A stretch of 64,000 bases of DNA from NCBI RefSeq assembly GCF_000737335.2, contig NZ_JMCC02000107.1, positions 1-64,000 of the forward strand. The letters are read 5' to 3'. Under the pieces are notes generated by a model, which saw nothing but the letters and a program-made list of their open reading frames with translations, searched no databases and had not been told where the DNA came from. This document shows, in pieces, positions 41,592-50,885 of the stretch (position 1 is its first letter; each line of letters begins with the position of its first letter). The translations under genes were made by a program, and so were the position numbers. Source of the DNA: Enhygromyxa salina. GTDB lineage: Bacteria > Myxococcota_A > Polyangia > Nannocystales > Nannocystaceae.

Positions 41592-41774
41592 GGGTCACAC
41601 CAACCCGGTCATGGTATAGCGGTTGATTGCTTCGATCACATCATTCATGAGTTGAGTTTCGGGCAGCGGGCCACACAGGCTGGGGTATGGAGCGCACCTG
41701 CGGTTGATGTGTGGTGGAACTCCATGAACAATCGCTGCGAAGGTCGTGGTGGTCGAGCGAGCCCAAATGCGCAG
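41592..41774. other. Spacer between the duplicated peptidase genes
   Basis: 183 bp. Its part nearest copy C (gtatagcggttgattgcttcg) resembles the upstream region of copy D (gatagccgttgattgctggg), so the promoter was duplicated with the gene. No separate feature is seen. Confidence 0.5.
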
Positions 41775-42863
41775 CTATCGCGGGACCAATTGGACGTCGA
41801 GCATGAGCTCGTCGTCGAGTGCGCCGTCCCATCGCAGCCGGTAGGTGCCCGGCTCGAGCGTCTCGTACTGTTTGACTGGCCGTGGCTGGAGCTGCAGGTG
41901 GGCTACGGAGCCGCGGTTGGGGACGCAACCGCAACGCTGCAGCGACAGGCTCGTCCACTCTGGCACGGATCCGACGAGCTCGAAGGTCTGCACATGCTCG
42001 AGTGTCAGCGTCCACTCGATAAAGCCGTTGCCCGCAACGCCGAAATCAGTTTGAACGAGATCCGAGTCGCAAGATAGAGTCGCTTGCAGCGAGATCACCT
42101 TCCCATTCGTGGGGGCGGGCGGAGCGACACATCCAAAGTTCTCGGGCGCGAGAGCCTCGAGTTCTTCGAGATCCTCGAGCGTGCGGATGTAGGCAAAGGG
42201 GTCGTCTTCGATATCACGGTCGAAGTGAGCGCGATACTTGGCTTGCAGGGCAGACGCGGAAGAGTCCAGCTTGACGTTCGCGTAGAAGGTCATGAAGCTA
42301 CTCGGCCCGAATCTTTCGAGTTGCCAGGCGACGAACTCACCAGCGATGTAGTAGCCTACCCCAAGCGCTAGAAGTTCGGTTGCCTGCTTGTCGAGGAGCT
42401 CGAAGAGGCCGAGGTCCAGGGGGACTGTCACCGGGCACTGCGGCGGCGACATTGCCACCGCGACGCCCTCTTCGAGCAGGGGTACGGGACGGCGATGGGC
42501 GAGTCGCGCGTGGGTGAGTTCATGCACAACGACGCGCTCGAACGAACGGTGGTTCACGAGTGCGAACGGCTCATCTCGGTTCGAAATGATGGTGCAGTTG
42601 TCGAAATCACAATGGGCAGCTATCGCTTCCGGCGAGACTACATACACGTGCAAGGGCGCGCGTTCGTGACTGAGATCGAGCCGATCCTCGATCTGCATCA
42701 CCTCGCGATCCAGCCGGGCCAGCGTACCCGCGCAGATCTCGTCGACGACGTCCGAGCCGACCACGACGCGCTCACCGTGGAATTCCAGCGGAGGCAACTC
42801 GGACTTGCATCCGATGAGTAGGGTTGGCACAGCCAACGCGATGAGGTCGGTGAGGGGTCGCAT
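41775..42863 (-). CDS. HELTH-motif metallopeptidase-like lipoprotein, copy D of a tandem pair
   Basis: 362 residues, same length as copy C. Signal LLIGC, HELTH at the same place, same C-terminal four-Cys beta domain. Differences concentrate between residues 75 and 100 (DFDNCTIISNRDE against SSSCVVLNRVE) and around 235-250. Both copies are likely active if the fold is right. Substrates unknown. Confidence 0.82.
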   Translation of the reverse strand: MRPLTDLIALAVPTLLIGCKSELPPLEFHGERVVVGSDVVDEICAGTLARLDREVMQIEDRLDLSHERAPLHVYVVSPEAIAAHCDFDNCTIISNRDEPFALVNHRSFERVVVHELTHARLAHRRPVPLLEEGVAVAMSPPQCPVTVPLDLGLFELLDKQATELLALGVGYYIAGEFVAWQLERFGPSSFMTFYANVKLDSSASALQAKYRAHFDRDIEDDPFAYIRTLEDLEELEALAPENFGCVAPPAPTNGKVISLQATLSCDSDLVQTDFGVAGNGFIEWTLTLEHVQTFELVGSVPEWTSLSLQRCGCVPNRGSVAHLQLQPRPVKQYETLEPGTYRLRWDGALDDELMLDVQLVPR

Positions 42864-43091
42864 GGGTCACACCAGAGTGATAGCGATCGTGATGGGGCTG
42901 GGATAGCCGTTGATTGCTGGGATACTGACCATCTGCTTCGAGGTCGCTCAGGGTAGTTCTGCCCGGAAGATTGTGCCGGAAATGAGCAACGAACTGAAGA
43001 TGAGTGCCTTACAACCCGTGGTGCGATGCCGCGCGCCTCGCTTCGAGATCACCATCAAACCCAGCCCCGAGGACTCCGTGCTGCACACTAG
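42864..43091. other. Intergenic region upstream of copy D
   Basis: A TATCAC hexamer lies near the copy D start on the minus strand. The rest holds no gene I can support. Confidence 0.4.
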
Positions 43092-43300
43092 ACTAGACGC
43101 GGGCGCGTTTTGCGAGATCAGGGGCAGCTGGAGGACGCCCTGACGGCGTACCAAAAGGCGCAAGAGTTGTGGCGCGGATGTGCTGTTGGGCTGGGTTTCG
43201 CCTACGCCGATCTGACCGAGCGCGCGCTGGCGATCGAGACCCTCGAGCGGCACTTCGTGGTGCCTGGTGACGCGCCTGCGCCTCGCGGCGTGACGTTCGG
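43092..43300 (+). pseudogene. TPR-gene remnant
   Basis: An open stretch after TAG 43089-43091 encodes clear TPR-like sequence (RDQGQLEDALTAYQKAQELW, then GLGFAYADLTERALAIETLE) without an acceptable start. It degenerates into antisense of the hydrolase gene after about 43300. It is probably the 3-prime relic of a kinase-TPR or TPR gene of the kind seen at 9495. Confidence 0.5.
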
Positions 43301-43342
43301 CGTGGCCGCGGCATCGGGTCCACGGCCCGGCCATAGCGACAG

Positions 43343-44005
43343 TCAACCCAGCCGGCTGAGAAACCACGCGCAGGCCAGATCCGCCACGATAGCGAGCTTT
43401 CCGGACTCCTCGAACAAGTGCGAAGCCCCCGGCACGATCGTCAGCTCATGCTCACACCGCAGCGCCGCCGCGGCCTGCTGGTTCATCGAGATGACCGGTT
43501 CGTCCAGCCCGCCGACGATCAACAGCGTCGGCGCCTGCACGCGCGGGAGATATGCGGCCGCAAGATCAGGCCGGCCGCCGCGACAGACGACGGCCCCAAC
43601 CTCGAAGGGCCGCACGGCTGCGGCGACCAACGCCGCCGCCGCCCCCGTGCTCGCGCCAAATAGCCCGACGCGAAGCGAGCGAGTCCGGGCCTGGGATTGC
43701 AGCCAGTCGATCGTGCCGACCAGGCGCTGACCCAGCAGCCCAATGTCAAATCTGAGCTCGCGGGTCAGCTCGTCCACGTTGTGCTCGTTGGCGGTCAGCA
43801 GGTCAAACAGCAAGGTCGAGAGCCCGCGCTGCGCGAGCTTGGCGGCCACGAGGCGATTGCGCGAGCTCAACCGGCTGCTGCCGCTGCCATGAGCAAACAC
43901 CACGATCCCGCCAGCCCCGGGCGCGTGGGTGAGGTCGCCCTCGAGATCGACCTCACCGGCCGCGATCGTGACGGCTTGGTGCGTGCGCTGCATGTTCAGG
44001 CTCAT
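43343..44005 (-). CDS. Alpha/beta hydrolase (dienelactone-hydrolase-like), coupled to a phosphoribosyltransferase
   Basis: 220 residues from ATG 44005, which overlaps the stop of the phosphoribosyltransferase gene in an ATGA. Nucleophile elbow GLFGASTGAAAAL (Ser), oxyanion-type HGSGSS early, Asp in GGLDEPV and catalytic His in GASHLFEE give a full Ser/Asp/His triad. This hydrolase family is often next to, or fused with, a type I phosphoribosyltransferase domain (as in the mycobacterial two-domain proteins); the two-gene form here is the split version. Function of the pair is unknown. Confidence 0.85.
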   Translation of the reverse strand: MSLNMQRTHQAVTIAAGEVDLEGDLTHAPGAGGIVVFAHGSGSSRLSSRNRLVAAKLAQRGLSTLLFDLLTANEHNVDELTRELRFDIGLLGQRLVGTIDWLQSQARTRSLRVGLFGASTGAAAALVAAAVRPFEVGAVVCRGGRPDLAAAYLPRVQAPTLLIVGGLDEPVISMNQQAAAALRCEHELTIVPGASHLFEESGKLAIVADLACAWFLSRLG

Positions 44006-44766
44006 GAATGGGGGGCGCGCTCGGTCTCGACGAGCAACTGACGGACTTGCTCGTCTTCGACCTGATTGAAGTCTTGGTACCACTGGCCGACGGCCCAAAA
44101 TGGCGAAGGCGTGGCCAGACAGATCACGTGATCGGCCTGTTGCTCGAGCGCGCGCACGGTGTCCGCGGACCCGACCGGCACGGCCACCACCACCCGCGCC
44201 GGGTGTTGACCGCGAACCGCCGCGATCGCGGCGCGCATGGTCGCGCCGGTCGCGACACCGTCATCGACGAGAATCACGATGCGTCCGGTCACGGTGGGTC
44301 GTGGTCGGTCGCCGCGGTAGCTTCGCTCGCGCCGCTCGAGCTCGCGTTGCTCGGCGGCGGCGACCTGCTCGAGTGCCTGCTCCGAGACCCCGAGGCCGCG
44401 GATGACGTCGGGGTTGAGGACCCGGACGCCGCCGCTGGCGATCGCGCCAGCGGCCAGCTCCGGCTGACCGGGGACGCCCAGCTTGCGAACCAGCATGATG
44501 TCCAAGGTGGCCCCGAGGCGGCCAGCGATCTCGAACGCGACGGGCACGCCACCGCGTGGCAGGGCCAAGACCAACGCGTTCTTGTTGGCGTAGTGGCAGG
44601 CGAGCGCGTTGGCGAGCGCCCGCCCGGCGGCGCTGCGGTCACGCAAGGGAAGCTCGGCTTCCTTGAACCCGATGAGCCCGTCGTCTTCTTTCGTACTTCG
44701 CTGGCCACAGTCGCGTCGCGTTTGGGCGCCGTCCTCTTCGGGGCCGTCTGTCAGTGGGGGCATCAT
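44002..44766 (-). CDS. Type I phosphoribosyltransferase
   Basis: 254 residues from ATG 44766 (or the adjacent ATG 44763), with an AGGGGGG-like site just upstream; the longer frame to 45126 runs over the opposite-strand gene and is not used. PRPP-binding motif VILVDDGVATGATM is intact, and FADYANKNALVLALPRGGVP-like sequence (here ACHYANKNALVLALPRGGVP) marks the phosphoribosyltransferase fold. Coupled by ATGA overlap to the hydrolase. Confidence 0.85.
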   Translation of the reverse strand: MMPPLTDGPEEDGAQTRRDCGQRSTKEDDGLIGFKEAELPLRDRSAAGRALANALACHYANKNALVLALPRGGVPVAFEIAGRLGATLDIMLVRKLGVPGQPELAAGAIASGGVRVLNPDVIRGLGVSEQALEQVAAAEQRELERRERSYRGDRPRPTVTGRIVILVDDGVATGATMRAAIAAVRGQHPARVVVAVPVGSADTVRALEQQADHVICLATPSPFWAVGQWYQDFNQVEDEQVRQLLVETERAPHS

Positions 44767-44964
44767 CGCCCCCCTGAAAAGTGGCTCTGAACGCGTTGTT
44801 CTGTGTTTGTGGGTTTCACGAACTACATGAAATCTAGCACTCATGGGTTCGGCGGACCAAACAAATGAGCCTTCATTGCGTGGCTCGGGGTGTCTCGTGA
44901 CTGTGCCGAATTGTGCCGCAATATTTGGGTTGCACCCGCGTAATTGGGTTGCAGATTTTTCCAG

Positions 44965-46140
44965 ATGATTGGTGCAAGTGCGAGGCCCGAGCTTGACGAG
45001 GCCCAGACCCTGATGAGCAGCTTTGCTGCACGGACGGGGCTGGCACCGGAGCGCCCGTCGCCGATCCGGCACTTGTGGACCGACGCATTTGCCGTCTGCA
45101 ACTTCTTGGCGCTGGCGCGGGGCCATTGGCGGCTACGTGGGGCCTGCTTGCAGCTCGCGGGTCGGTTGGTTGGCCAGGTTCATCGCCGGCTTGGCTACTA
45201 CCGTGAGGATGACCTGCATCGGGGCCCACTCAGCGCGCTGGCGGTGCGTGACGCGGAGCAACAGCCAACGGTCGGGGGCCTGCGGATCGAGGACCCGCAG
45301 CGCGATCCGGAGCGGGACGGCCAGTGTTTTCATGATTTGACCAAGTGGATGCATGCGCTCAATCAAATGGGCACGCAGACGGGTGACCCGATCTATCACC
45401 GCTGGGCGCGGGAGTTGGCGTGCACTGCGCATAGCGCATTCATCCGCGACGCCGCGGCCGGGCGAATGTTTTGCAAGATGAGCGTTGACCTCGAGCGTCC
45501 GCTGGTCATGGCAATGTCACCCTCGATCGCCCAGCATGACCCACTCGATGCGCTGATCACCTACTGCCAATTGCAGTCTTCACCGTCCGGGGGCGGGCCA
45601 GATCTACGGGCCGAGATTCACGACGCCGCCGCGCTGTGTGTTGGGGCCTCGTGGGCGATCGATGACGCCTTGGGGATAGGTGACCTGCTGATACACGCGG
45701 GCCGCGTCGCGCAGCTCGTGGGCGCCGACGCAGTTTGTGCGCTCGATGCGATCGACGCGGCCGATCTCCTGGATGTCATTGACGCAATCCAGCCCGGCTG
45801 CCTGCTCGAAGAACTGCTCGAATCGGCGCGAGCTGGATTGTGCAAATTCGCAGATTCCAACGCGCTCGCCCAGCCACCCGAGCGGCGGACCGCGTTCGGT
45901 GAGCTCGAGCTGGCGATCGGCCTGGCGGCGCTGCCCGTGGTCGCGCGCAGCCGGCCAACCGGGCGCGGCAACCCAACGCCGGGCCTGGATCGACTCGCCC
46001 CCTACCAGTCACTGCACAGCGAGATCGTCGGGTTTTGGCGTGGGGTGCGATCGCGGCGTCGCGACCCGGTGTCACATGAGATCGAGGCGGTCATGCTGGC
46101 TACGGCGCTGGTGCCAGATGGGTTCATGGAACTGCGATGA
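44965..46140 (+). CDS. Conserved-looking protein of unknown function (helical barrel-like)
   Basis: 391 residues from ATG 44965 (a TTG at 44944 is also in frame). The sequence YYREDDLHRGPLSALAVRD and FHDLTKWMHALNQMGTQTGD followed by RWARELACTAHSAFI and SPSIAQHDPLDALITYCQLQ has the feel of an alpha/alpha-toroid sugar enzyme, but I cannot assign activity. No signal peptide or membrane segments. It is followed directly by a 16-bp tandem repeat that includes its stop codon. Confidence 0.75.
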   Translation: MIGASARPELDEAQTLMSSFAARTGLAPERPSPIRHLWTDAFAVCNFLALARGHWRLRGACLQLAGRLVGQVHRRLGYYREDDLHRGPLSALAVRDAEQQPTVGGLRIEDPQRDPERDGQCFHDLTKWMHALNQMGTQTGDPIYHRWARELACTAHSAFIRDAAAGRMFCKMSVDLERPLVMAMSPSIAQHDPLDALITYCQLQSSPSGGGPDLRAEIHDAAALCVGASWAIDDALGIGDLLIHAGRVAQLVGADAVCALDAIDAADLLDVIDAIQPGCLLEELLESARAGLCKFADSNALAQPPERRTAFGELELAIGLAALPVVARSRPTGRGNPTPGLDRLAPYQSLHSEIVGFWRGVRSRRRDPVSHEIEAVMLATALVPDGFMELR

Positions 46141-46183
46141 CGGCGGACAGGGATGACGGCGGACAGGGATGACGGCGAATAGG
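46136..46183. repeat. 16-bp tandem repeat overlapping a stop codon
   Basis: gatgacggcggacagg occurs twice (46136-46151, 46152-46167), then a variant gatgacggcgaatagg (46168-46183). The first copy contains the TGA of the upstream gene. Replication slippage would not change the protein, since added copies lie after the stop. Confidence 0.7.
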
Positions 46184-46185
46184 CA

Positions 46186-46208
46186 CAATGCGCAATGCTT
46201 GCGCATTG
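46186..46208. promoter_or_regulatory. Perfect 10-bp palindrome upstream of the site-2 protease gene
   Basis: CAATGCGCAA, 3-nt spacer TGC, TTGCGCATTG. It lies 50 bp before ATG 46258 and just after the preceding gene. It could be an operator or a hairpin terminator of the preceding gene. Confidence 0.55.
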
Positions 46209-46257
46209 AGGGCAACGCCCGGCCTGCGAACTGGAGTTGGGCCACACTGGGAACCCG

Positions 46258-47412
46258 ATGAAGTGGGCCTGGCGCATCGCCCGAATCGCGGGAATCGACG
46301 TCCGCGTCCACGTGACATTCTTGGCGTTGCTCGGCTGGATTGCGTGGGTTAGCTATGCGGCAACCGACACCGCCGCGGCCGCGATCGACGGCGTGCTGCT
46401 GGTGTTGGTCGTGTTCTCGATCGTGATCTTGCACGAGCTTGGCCACGCGCTGATGGCGAGGCGATTTGGCATCAAGACACGCGACATCACCTTGTTGCCG
46501 ATCGGCGGCGTCGCGTCACTCGAGCGCATGCCCGAGGAACCCCGCCAAGAGCTGCTGGTGGCGATCGCGGGGCCGGCGGTCAACTTCGCGCTCGCGGGGT
46601 TCTTCGCCGCGGTCGCGCTGCTGCTTGGCAAGCCGCTGGCGCCCGCGGCCATGTTGAGTCCAAGCGCTGGGTCGGCGTCGCTGGTGACCCAGCTGGTCTG
46701 GATCAACCTGGCCTTGGGCGCGTTCAACCTGCTGCCGGCGTTTCCCATGGACGGGGGCCGGGTCCTGCGGGCGTTGTTGGCCCTGCGCTTTTCTGACATT
46801 CGCGCGACCCGGATCGCCGCCGGCCTTGGCCAGGGCATGGCCTTGATGTTCGGGATCGTGGGTCTGTTCATCAACCCGGTGTTGGTGTTCATCGCGCTGT
46901 TCTTGTGGATGGGGGCGTCGGGTGAGGCGCGGCTGGCGGAGGCGAAGTACGTGGCGCAGGGGGTCCCCGTCGCCGCCGCGATGATCCGCGAGTTCGAGGC
47001 CGTGAGCCCCGAGCTGCCCGTCGCCGTGCCGCTGCGTCGGGTGCTCGAGACCTTTCAGCACGACTTTCCAGTCGTCGCGAACGGCCGGGTGGTGGGCATG
47101 CTCGGGCGCGACGCGATGTTGCGCGCGCTGGCGGCTCATGGGCCAGAGGTCCCGATCGGGGCGGTGATGCGCCGCGAGCCCAAGCGCCTGCATCCAAGCG
47201 ACGATCTCAATGACGCGTTCTTGCAGGTTCTGACCGGCGGTGAGGCGCTGCCGGTGATCGACGCGAGCGAGCGGCTCGTGGGCGTGCTGACCAGCGAGAG
47301 CGTGGCGGAGCTGCTGCTGGTTCGCGAGGCGATCAACGATCGCAAAGCCCGAGGCGTCGGCCTGTCGGACATTCCAGCCGTGCGCATGCTCGAGATGGCG
47401 GTCGATGGCTGA
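46258..47412 (+). CDS. Site-2 protease family membrane metallopeptidase (M50) with C-terminal CBS domains
   Basis: 384 residues from ATG 46258. Six or so membrane helices; zinc motif HELGH (59-63) and the third ligand in NLLPAFPMDGG (D165). The C-terminal 140 residues contain two CBS motifs (VANGRVVGMLGRDAMLRAL and VIDASERLVGVLTSESVAEL), which bind adenine nucleotides and couple protease activity to energy state, as in SpoIVFB-like and Rv2625c-like enzymes. It may cut a membrane-bound regulator; anti-sigma factors are plausible substrates. Confidence 0.9.
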   Translation: MKWAWRIARIAGIDVRVHVTFLALLGWIAWVSYAATDTAAAAIDGVLLVLVVFSIVILHELGHALMARRFGIKTRDITLLPIGGVASLERMPEEPRQELLVAIAGPAVNFALAGFFAAVALLLGKPLAPAAMLSPSAGSASLVTQLVWINLALGAFNLLPAFPMDGGRVLRALLALRFSDIRATRIAAGLGQGMALMFGIVGLFINPVLVFIALFLWMGASGEARLAEAKYVAQGVPVAAAMIREFEAVSPELPVAVPLRRVLETFQHDFPVVANGRVVGMLGRDAMLRALAAHGPEVPIGAVMRREPKRLHPSDDLNDAFLQVLTGGEALPVIDASERLVGVLTSESVAELLLVREAINDRKARGVGLSDIPAVRMLEMAVDG

Positions 47413-47477
47413 GGTCGCGGATCTTGTGGCACAGTGTGGCGGGGTGCATCGCCAAAGCGGGCACCCCGTGAATCCCC

Positions 47478-49595
47478 ATGCGCCGCCTCGCAAGTCTGTC
47501 CATCATCCTCGCCGTCAGTGGCTGCGCCACGCTCTCGCAAGAGCGCCCGCTGCCCCTGACCAAGCTGCGCCTGTACGAGACGGGCGTCGGCTACTACGAG
47601 CGCGCAGGCCAGCTCGGTGGCCCCAGCGGCGCTTCACTGCCGGTCCCGTCCGGGCACCTCGACGACGCGCTCAAGAGCTTGGTCGTGCTTGGTGAGGACG
47701 GCAGCGTGCGCTCGATCGCGTTCGATAGCCGCCAGAGCCCGGCCGTCGCGCGGGCCCGCGCGGGGCTGCCACCCGAGTCGGACGCGCCGATCCGCGTGCA
47801 CGATGTGTTGCTGGGACTGCGCGGCCACGAGCTCGTGCTCACGAGCGGTCGCAAGCGCGTGCGTGGCCGCCTCGTCGATGTGATCGGGGTCCCCGACGCG
47901 GACCGCCTTGGCGTCGAGCCAACCGAAGACAACCCCGGCCCGACCACCGCCGAGCAGGCCGGCGCCACGCCAGACAAGACCTTCGCGCTGGTGGTCACCG
48001 CGACCGGTCGCTACCGCCGGGTCGACGTCGCCACGATCCACGAGATCACCCCGGTCGACCCCGGGGTTCGCTCGCGCATGCAGGCGGCGCTCGACGCCAC
48101 CGTGGCCCTGCACAGCAACGCCCGCGGGCAGCTCGAGGTCGAGGGCGAGGGCGCGTCGGTGCGCCTGGGCTACCTGGCCGAGTCTCCGGTGTGGCGGGCC
48201 AGCTACCGCCTGGTGCTCGACCCGAGCAAGCCCAGCGCGCTGCAGGGCTGGGCGCTGGTCCACAACGACACCGAGGAAGACTGGGACGACATCACCCTCG
48301 AGCTGGTCAACGGCCGGCCCGACTCGTTCTTGTTTCCGCTCGCCGCACCTCGCTACGAGCGGCGGGATCTGGTCGTGCCCGATCGTGAGCTGTCCAGCGT
48401 GCCGCAGCTGCTCGACACCACCCCGGACGCGATGTGGGGCGACTTTCTGGACACGGATCTGGTCACCTACGGCAGCGGGGGGACGAGCACTGGCTACGGC
48501 TACGGCAGCGGGCACGGCAGCCTTGGCAGTCGGTCCAGCGGTCGCGGGGCCCGGATCGAGCTGGGCAACAGCGAGCTGGTCGCGGTTGGCAACCTCGCCG
48601 AGCTCGCGGTTGGGCAGGGCCGCGAGACCAAGACCGCGTTCGTGTACGGCGCTGGCGAGCCGCTGGATCTGGCCGCGGGCCGCTCGGCGATGGTGCCGTT
48701 TCTTCAGTCCTCGCTCGAGTCGGCGGCGGTGACTTGGTTCGGTGGCTTCTCGTCGGGCCCGGCCCGCCACGCGGTCCAGGTGCTCAACAGCACCTCGCAG
48801 ACCCTGCCCGAGGGCACCCTGTCGGTGTTCGGCGACGGCGGGTTCGCGGGCGAGACCGTGCTGCCGCGGCTCAAGCCCGGCGAGCGGCGCTTCCTCGAGA
48901 TCGGCGACGATCCCGACACCGAGCTGACGATCGTCGACCGCGAGTCGGACGACCTCCCCAAGCAGCTGGTCTACCTGGAGGGGGGGAACGGGGATCTGCA
49001 GGAGCACTTCTTGCGGACCACCACGATCACGCTCGATCTCGCCAACCGCAGCGGGCAGGCCCGGCACGTTCACGTGTTGGTCGCCGCCGGCAGCAACACC
49101 ACGATCGAAGGCGCGGACAAGGTGGACTTCGACGTCGACCGCGGGCAGCCCGTGGCGATCTTCGAGCTCGCGCCGAACGGGCGGATCGACGCGCGCAAGC
49201 TGGTGATCAAAGAAGGGCTGTCGCGCACCAACGCGGTCACCAGCCTCTCGCTGCCCCGGATCGAGCGCCTGTCGACGGCGCGCTCGTTGACCGAGGCCGA
49301 GCGCACGGCGATCACGGCGACCCAGGCCAAGCTCATCGAGCTGCGCGCGGCCGAGGCCGAGGTCACCCGCCTCGACGCCGAGATCGCCACGATCACCGCC
49401 GACATCGAGCGCCTGCGCGGGCACTTGCAAGCGATGTCGGGCGACAGCGCCGGCGAGAAGGGGCCACTGGTCACGCGCCTGCTCAGCACCGAAGACCAGC
49501 TGCAGATCCGCCGCCGCGAGCTCGCGGCCGCCAAGGTCACGGTTGATTCGCGGATCGAGGCGACCCGCGCGACGCTGGTGGCGCTCGCCCTATGA
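47478..49595 (+). CDS. DUF4139-type lipoprotein
   Basis: 705 residues. Lipoprotein signal ending LAVSGC. The body matches the DUF4139 domain (EVEGEGASVRLGYLAESPVW ... SALQGWALVHNDTEEDWDDI ... ELVNGRP) seen in mucoidy-inhibitor-A-like proteins: an N-terminal beta domain, a long Gly/Ser linker (about 325-350) and a C-terminal beta sandwich followed by a coiled coil (about 600-690, AERTAITATQAKLIELRAAE). The periplasmic or surface role is not known. Its stop overlaps the convergent CorA stop by 6 bp. Confidence 0.82.
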   Translation: MRRLASLSIILAVSGCATLSQERPLPLTKLRLYETGVGYYERAGQLGGPSGASLPVPSGHLDDALKSLVVLGEDGSVRSIAFDSRQSPAVARARAGLPPESDAPIRVHDVLLGLRGHELVLTSGRKRVRGRLVDVIGVPDADRLGVEPTEDNPGPTTAEQAGATPDKTFALVVTATGRYRRVDVATIHEITPVDPGVRSRMQAALDATVALHSNARGQLEVEGEGASVRLGYLAESPVWRASYRLVLDPSKPSALQGWALVHNDTEEDWDDITLELVNGRPDSFLFPLAAPRYERRDLVVPDRELSSVPQLLDTTPDAMWGDFLDTDLVTYGSGGTSTGYGYGSGHGSLGSRSSGRGARIELGNSELVAVGNLAELAVGQGRETKTAFVYGAGEPLDLAAGRSAMVPFLQSSLESAAVTWFGGFSSGPARHAVQVLNSTSQTLPEGTLSVFGDGGFAGETVLPRLKPGERRFLEIGDDPDTELTIVDRESDDLPKQLVYLEGGNGDLQEHFLRTTTITLDLANRSGQARHVHVLVAAGSNTTIEGADKVDFDVDRGQPVAIFELAPNGRIDARKLVIKEGLSRTNAVTSLSLPRIERLSTARSLTEAERTAITATQAKLIELRAAEAEVTRLDAEIATITADIERLRGHLQAMSGDSAGEKGPLVTRLLSTEDQLQIRRRELAAAKVTVDSRIEATRATLVALAL

Positions 49596-50846
49596 CCAGC
49601 CCTTGCGGCGAAACAGCAGCAACAAGCCAATCGTGACCGCCACGCAGATCCCCCAGAACGCCGGGTAGCCCCAGGCCCACTTCAGCTCGGGGATGTGCTC
49701 GAAGTTCATGCCGTAGACCCCAGCCAAGAAGGTGATCGGGATGAACAGCGAGGCCATCACCGTCAGCACCCGCATCGTCTCGTTCATGCGGGTCGAGACC
49801 CCAGACATGTAGAGATCGGTCAGGCTCGTGCACATCTCACGTTGGGCCTCGATGATGTCGAGCAGCTGGATCGTGTGGGCGTGCACGTCGCGAAGGTAGG
49901 TGTGGGTGTCGCTGGAGATCAGCCCGGACTCGTCGCGAAACAGCCCGTCGATCAGCTCGCGGGTTGGCCACATGACCCGGCGGATCGCGTTGAGCTCGCG
50001 GCGAATTCGTTGGACGCGGAGCAGGGTCTCGGGCTCGGGATCCTCGAGCACTTGGTCCTCGAGATCCTCGAGCGTATCGCCGTAGTGCTCGAGCAGCGGG
50101 AAGCAGTGGTCGATCGCGGCGTCGAGCAGCGCGTACATCAAGAACCCCGCGTTTGCCTGGCGCACGCGCGAGCCGTCACGCCAGATCCGGGACCGCAGCG
50201 GCTCCCAGACGTCGCCCGCGCGCTCTTGGATCGTGAGCAGCAGGTCCTGCCACACGAACATCGAGACCTGCTCCGAGACCAGCAGACCCTCGGGCATGTC
50301 GGGGGTGGTGGTGACCTTCGGGCTGGCTTGGGAGCGCGCGGCGGCGGCCGCTTGGTCGGCTGCAGCTTGCAGCATCAACAGGCGGGTCTTGACGAACAGG
50401 TGCTCGTCGTAGGCCTCGACACCTGGGCGCTGGGGCACGTGCAGGGCGTCTTCGGCCGCGAGGGTGTGAAAGCCCAGAGCCTTGCGCAGCCGCTCGACCG
50501 CCCACGGGTGCAGGCCGTCGACGTTGATCCAGCGCACGCTGACCCAGTCGGGGGTTGGCGTGGCCAGCCATGACTCGAGCTCGTCGATTGGGACCGAGAC
50601 GGCTTCGACCCGACTGGGTGAGAACTGCAATACCCGCACGCGGACCTCACCGGGCTCGGGGCGGATCTCGATGTCCGGGAGATGCTCGATACCTGGTGGG
50701 GCGCCGGGCTGGTGATACGCGGAGGTGACGGGGCGGTTCGAGCCGGGCAATCGCAGGACGGTTCCCAGCGCGCGGCCGACCGCGGCGACGTTGCCGACGG
50801 CGCGGTCGACGAGCTTGACGAGTCCGGTGGTGGGGTCGACGGCCAT
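49590..50846 (-). CDS. corA: CorA-type magnesium/divalent cation channel
   Basis: 418 residues. The C-terminal signature YGMNF in FLAGVYGMNFEHIPE sits between two membrane helices as in all CorA channels; the long N-terminal cytosolic funnel contains the expected helices (for example LLMLQAAADQAAAAAR and LDIIEAQREMCTSLTDLYMS). An N-terminal extension of about 75 residues (Pro-rich, VDPTTGLVKLVDRAVG) is unlike E. coli CorA. It forms a pentameric inner-membrane channel for Mg. A TATAAC hexamer lies 8 nt before its ATG. Confidence 0.9.
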   Translation of the reverse strand: MAVDPTTGLVKLVDRAVGNVAAVGRALGTVLRLPGSNRPVTSAYHQPGAPPGIEHLPDIEIRPEPGEVRVRVLQFSPSRVEAVSVPIDELESWLATPTPDWVSVRWINVDGLHPWAVERLRKALGFHTLAAEDALHVPQRPGVEAYDEHLFVKTRLLMLQAAADQAAAAARSQASPKVTTTPDMPEGLLVSEQVSMFVWQDLLLTIQERAGDVWEPLRSRIWRDGSRVRQANAGFLMYALLDAAIDHCFPLLEHYGDTLEDLEDQVLEDPEPETLLRVQRIRRELNAIRRVMWPTRELIDGLFRDESGLISSDTHTYLRDVHAHTIQLLDIIEAQREMCTSLTDLYMSGVSTRMNETMRVLTVMASLFIPITFLAGVYGMNFEHIPELKWAWGYPAFWGICVAVTIGLLLLFRRKGWS

Positions 50847-50885
50847 ACCCGGCTGTTATAGGCCAGATCTGCGCGGCAAACCCGG

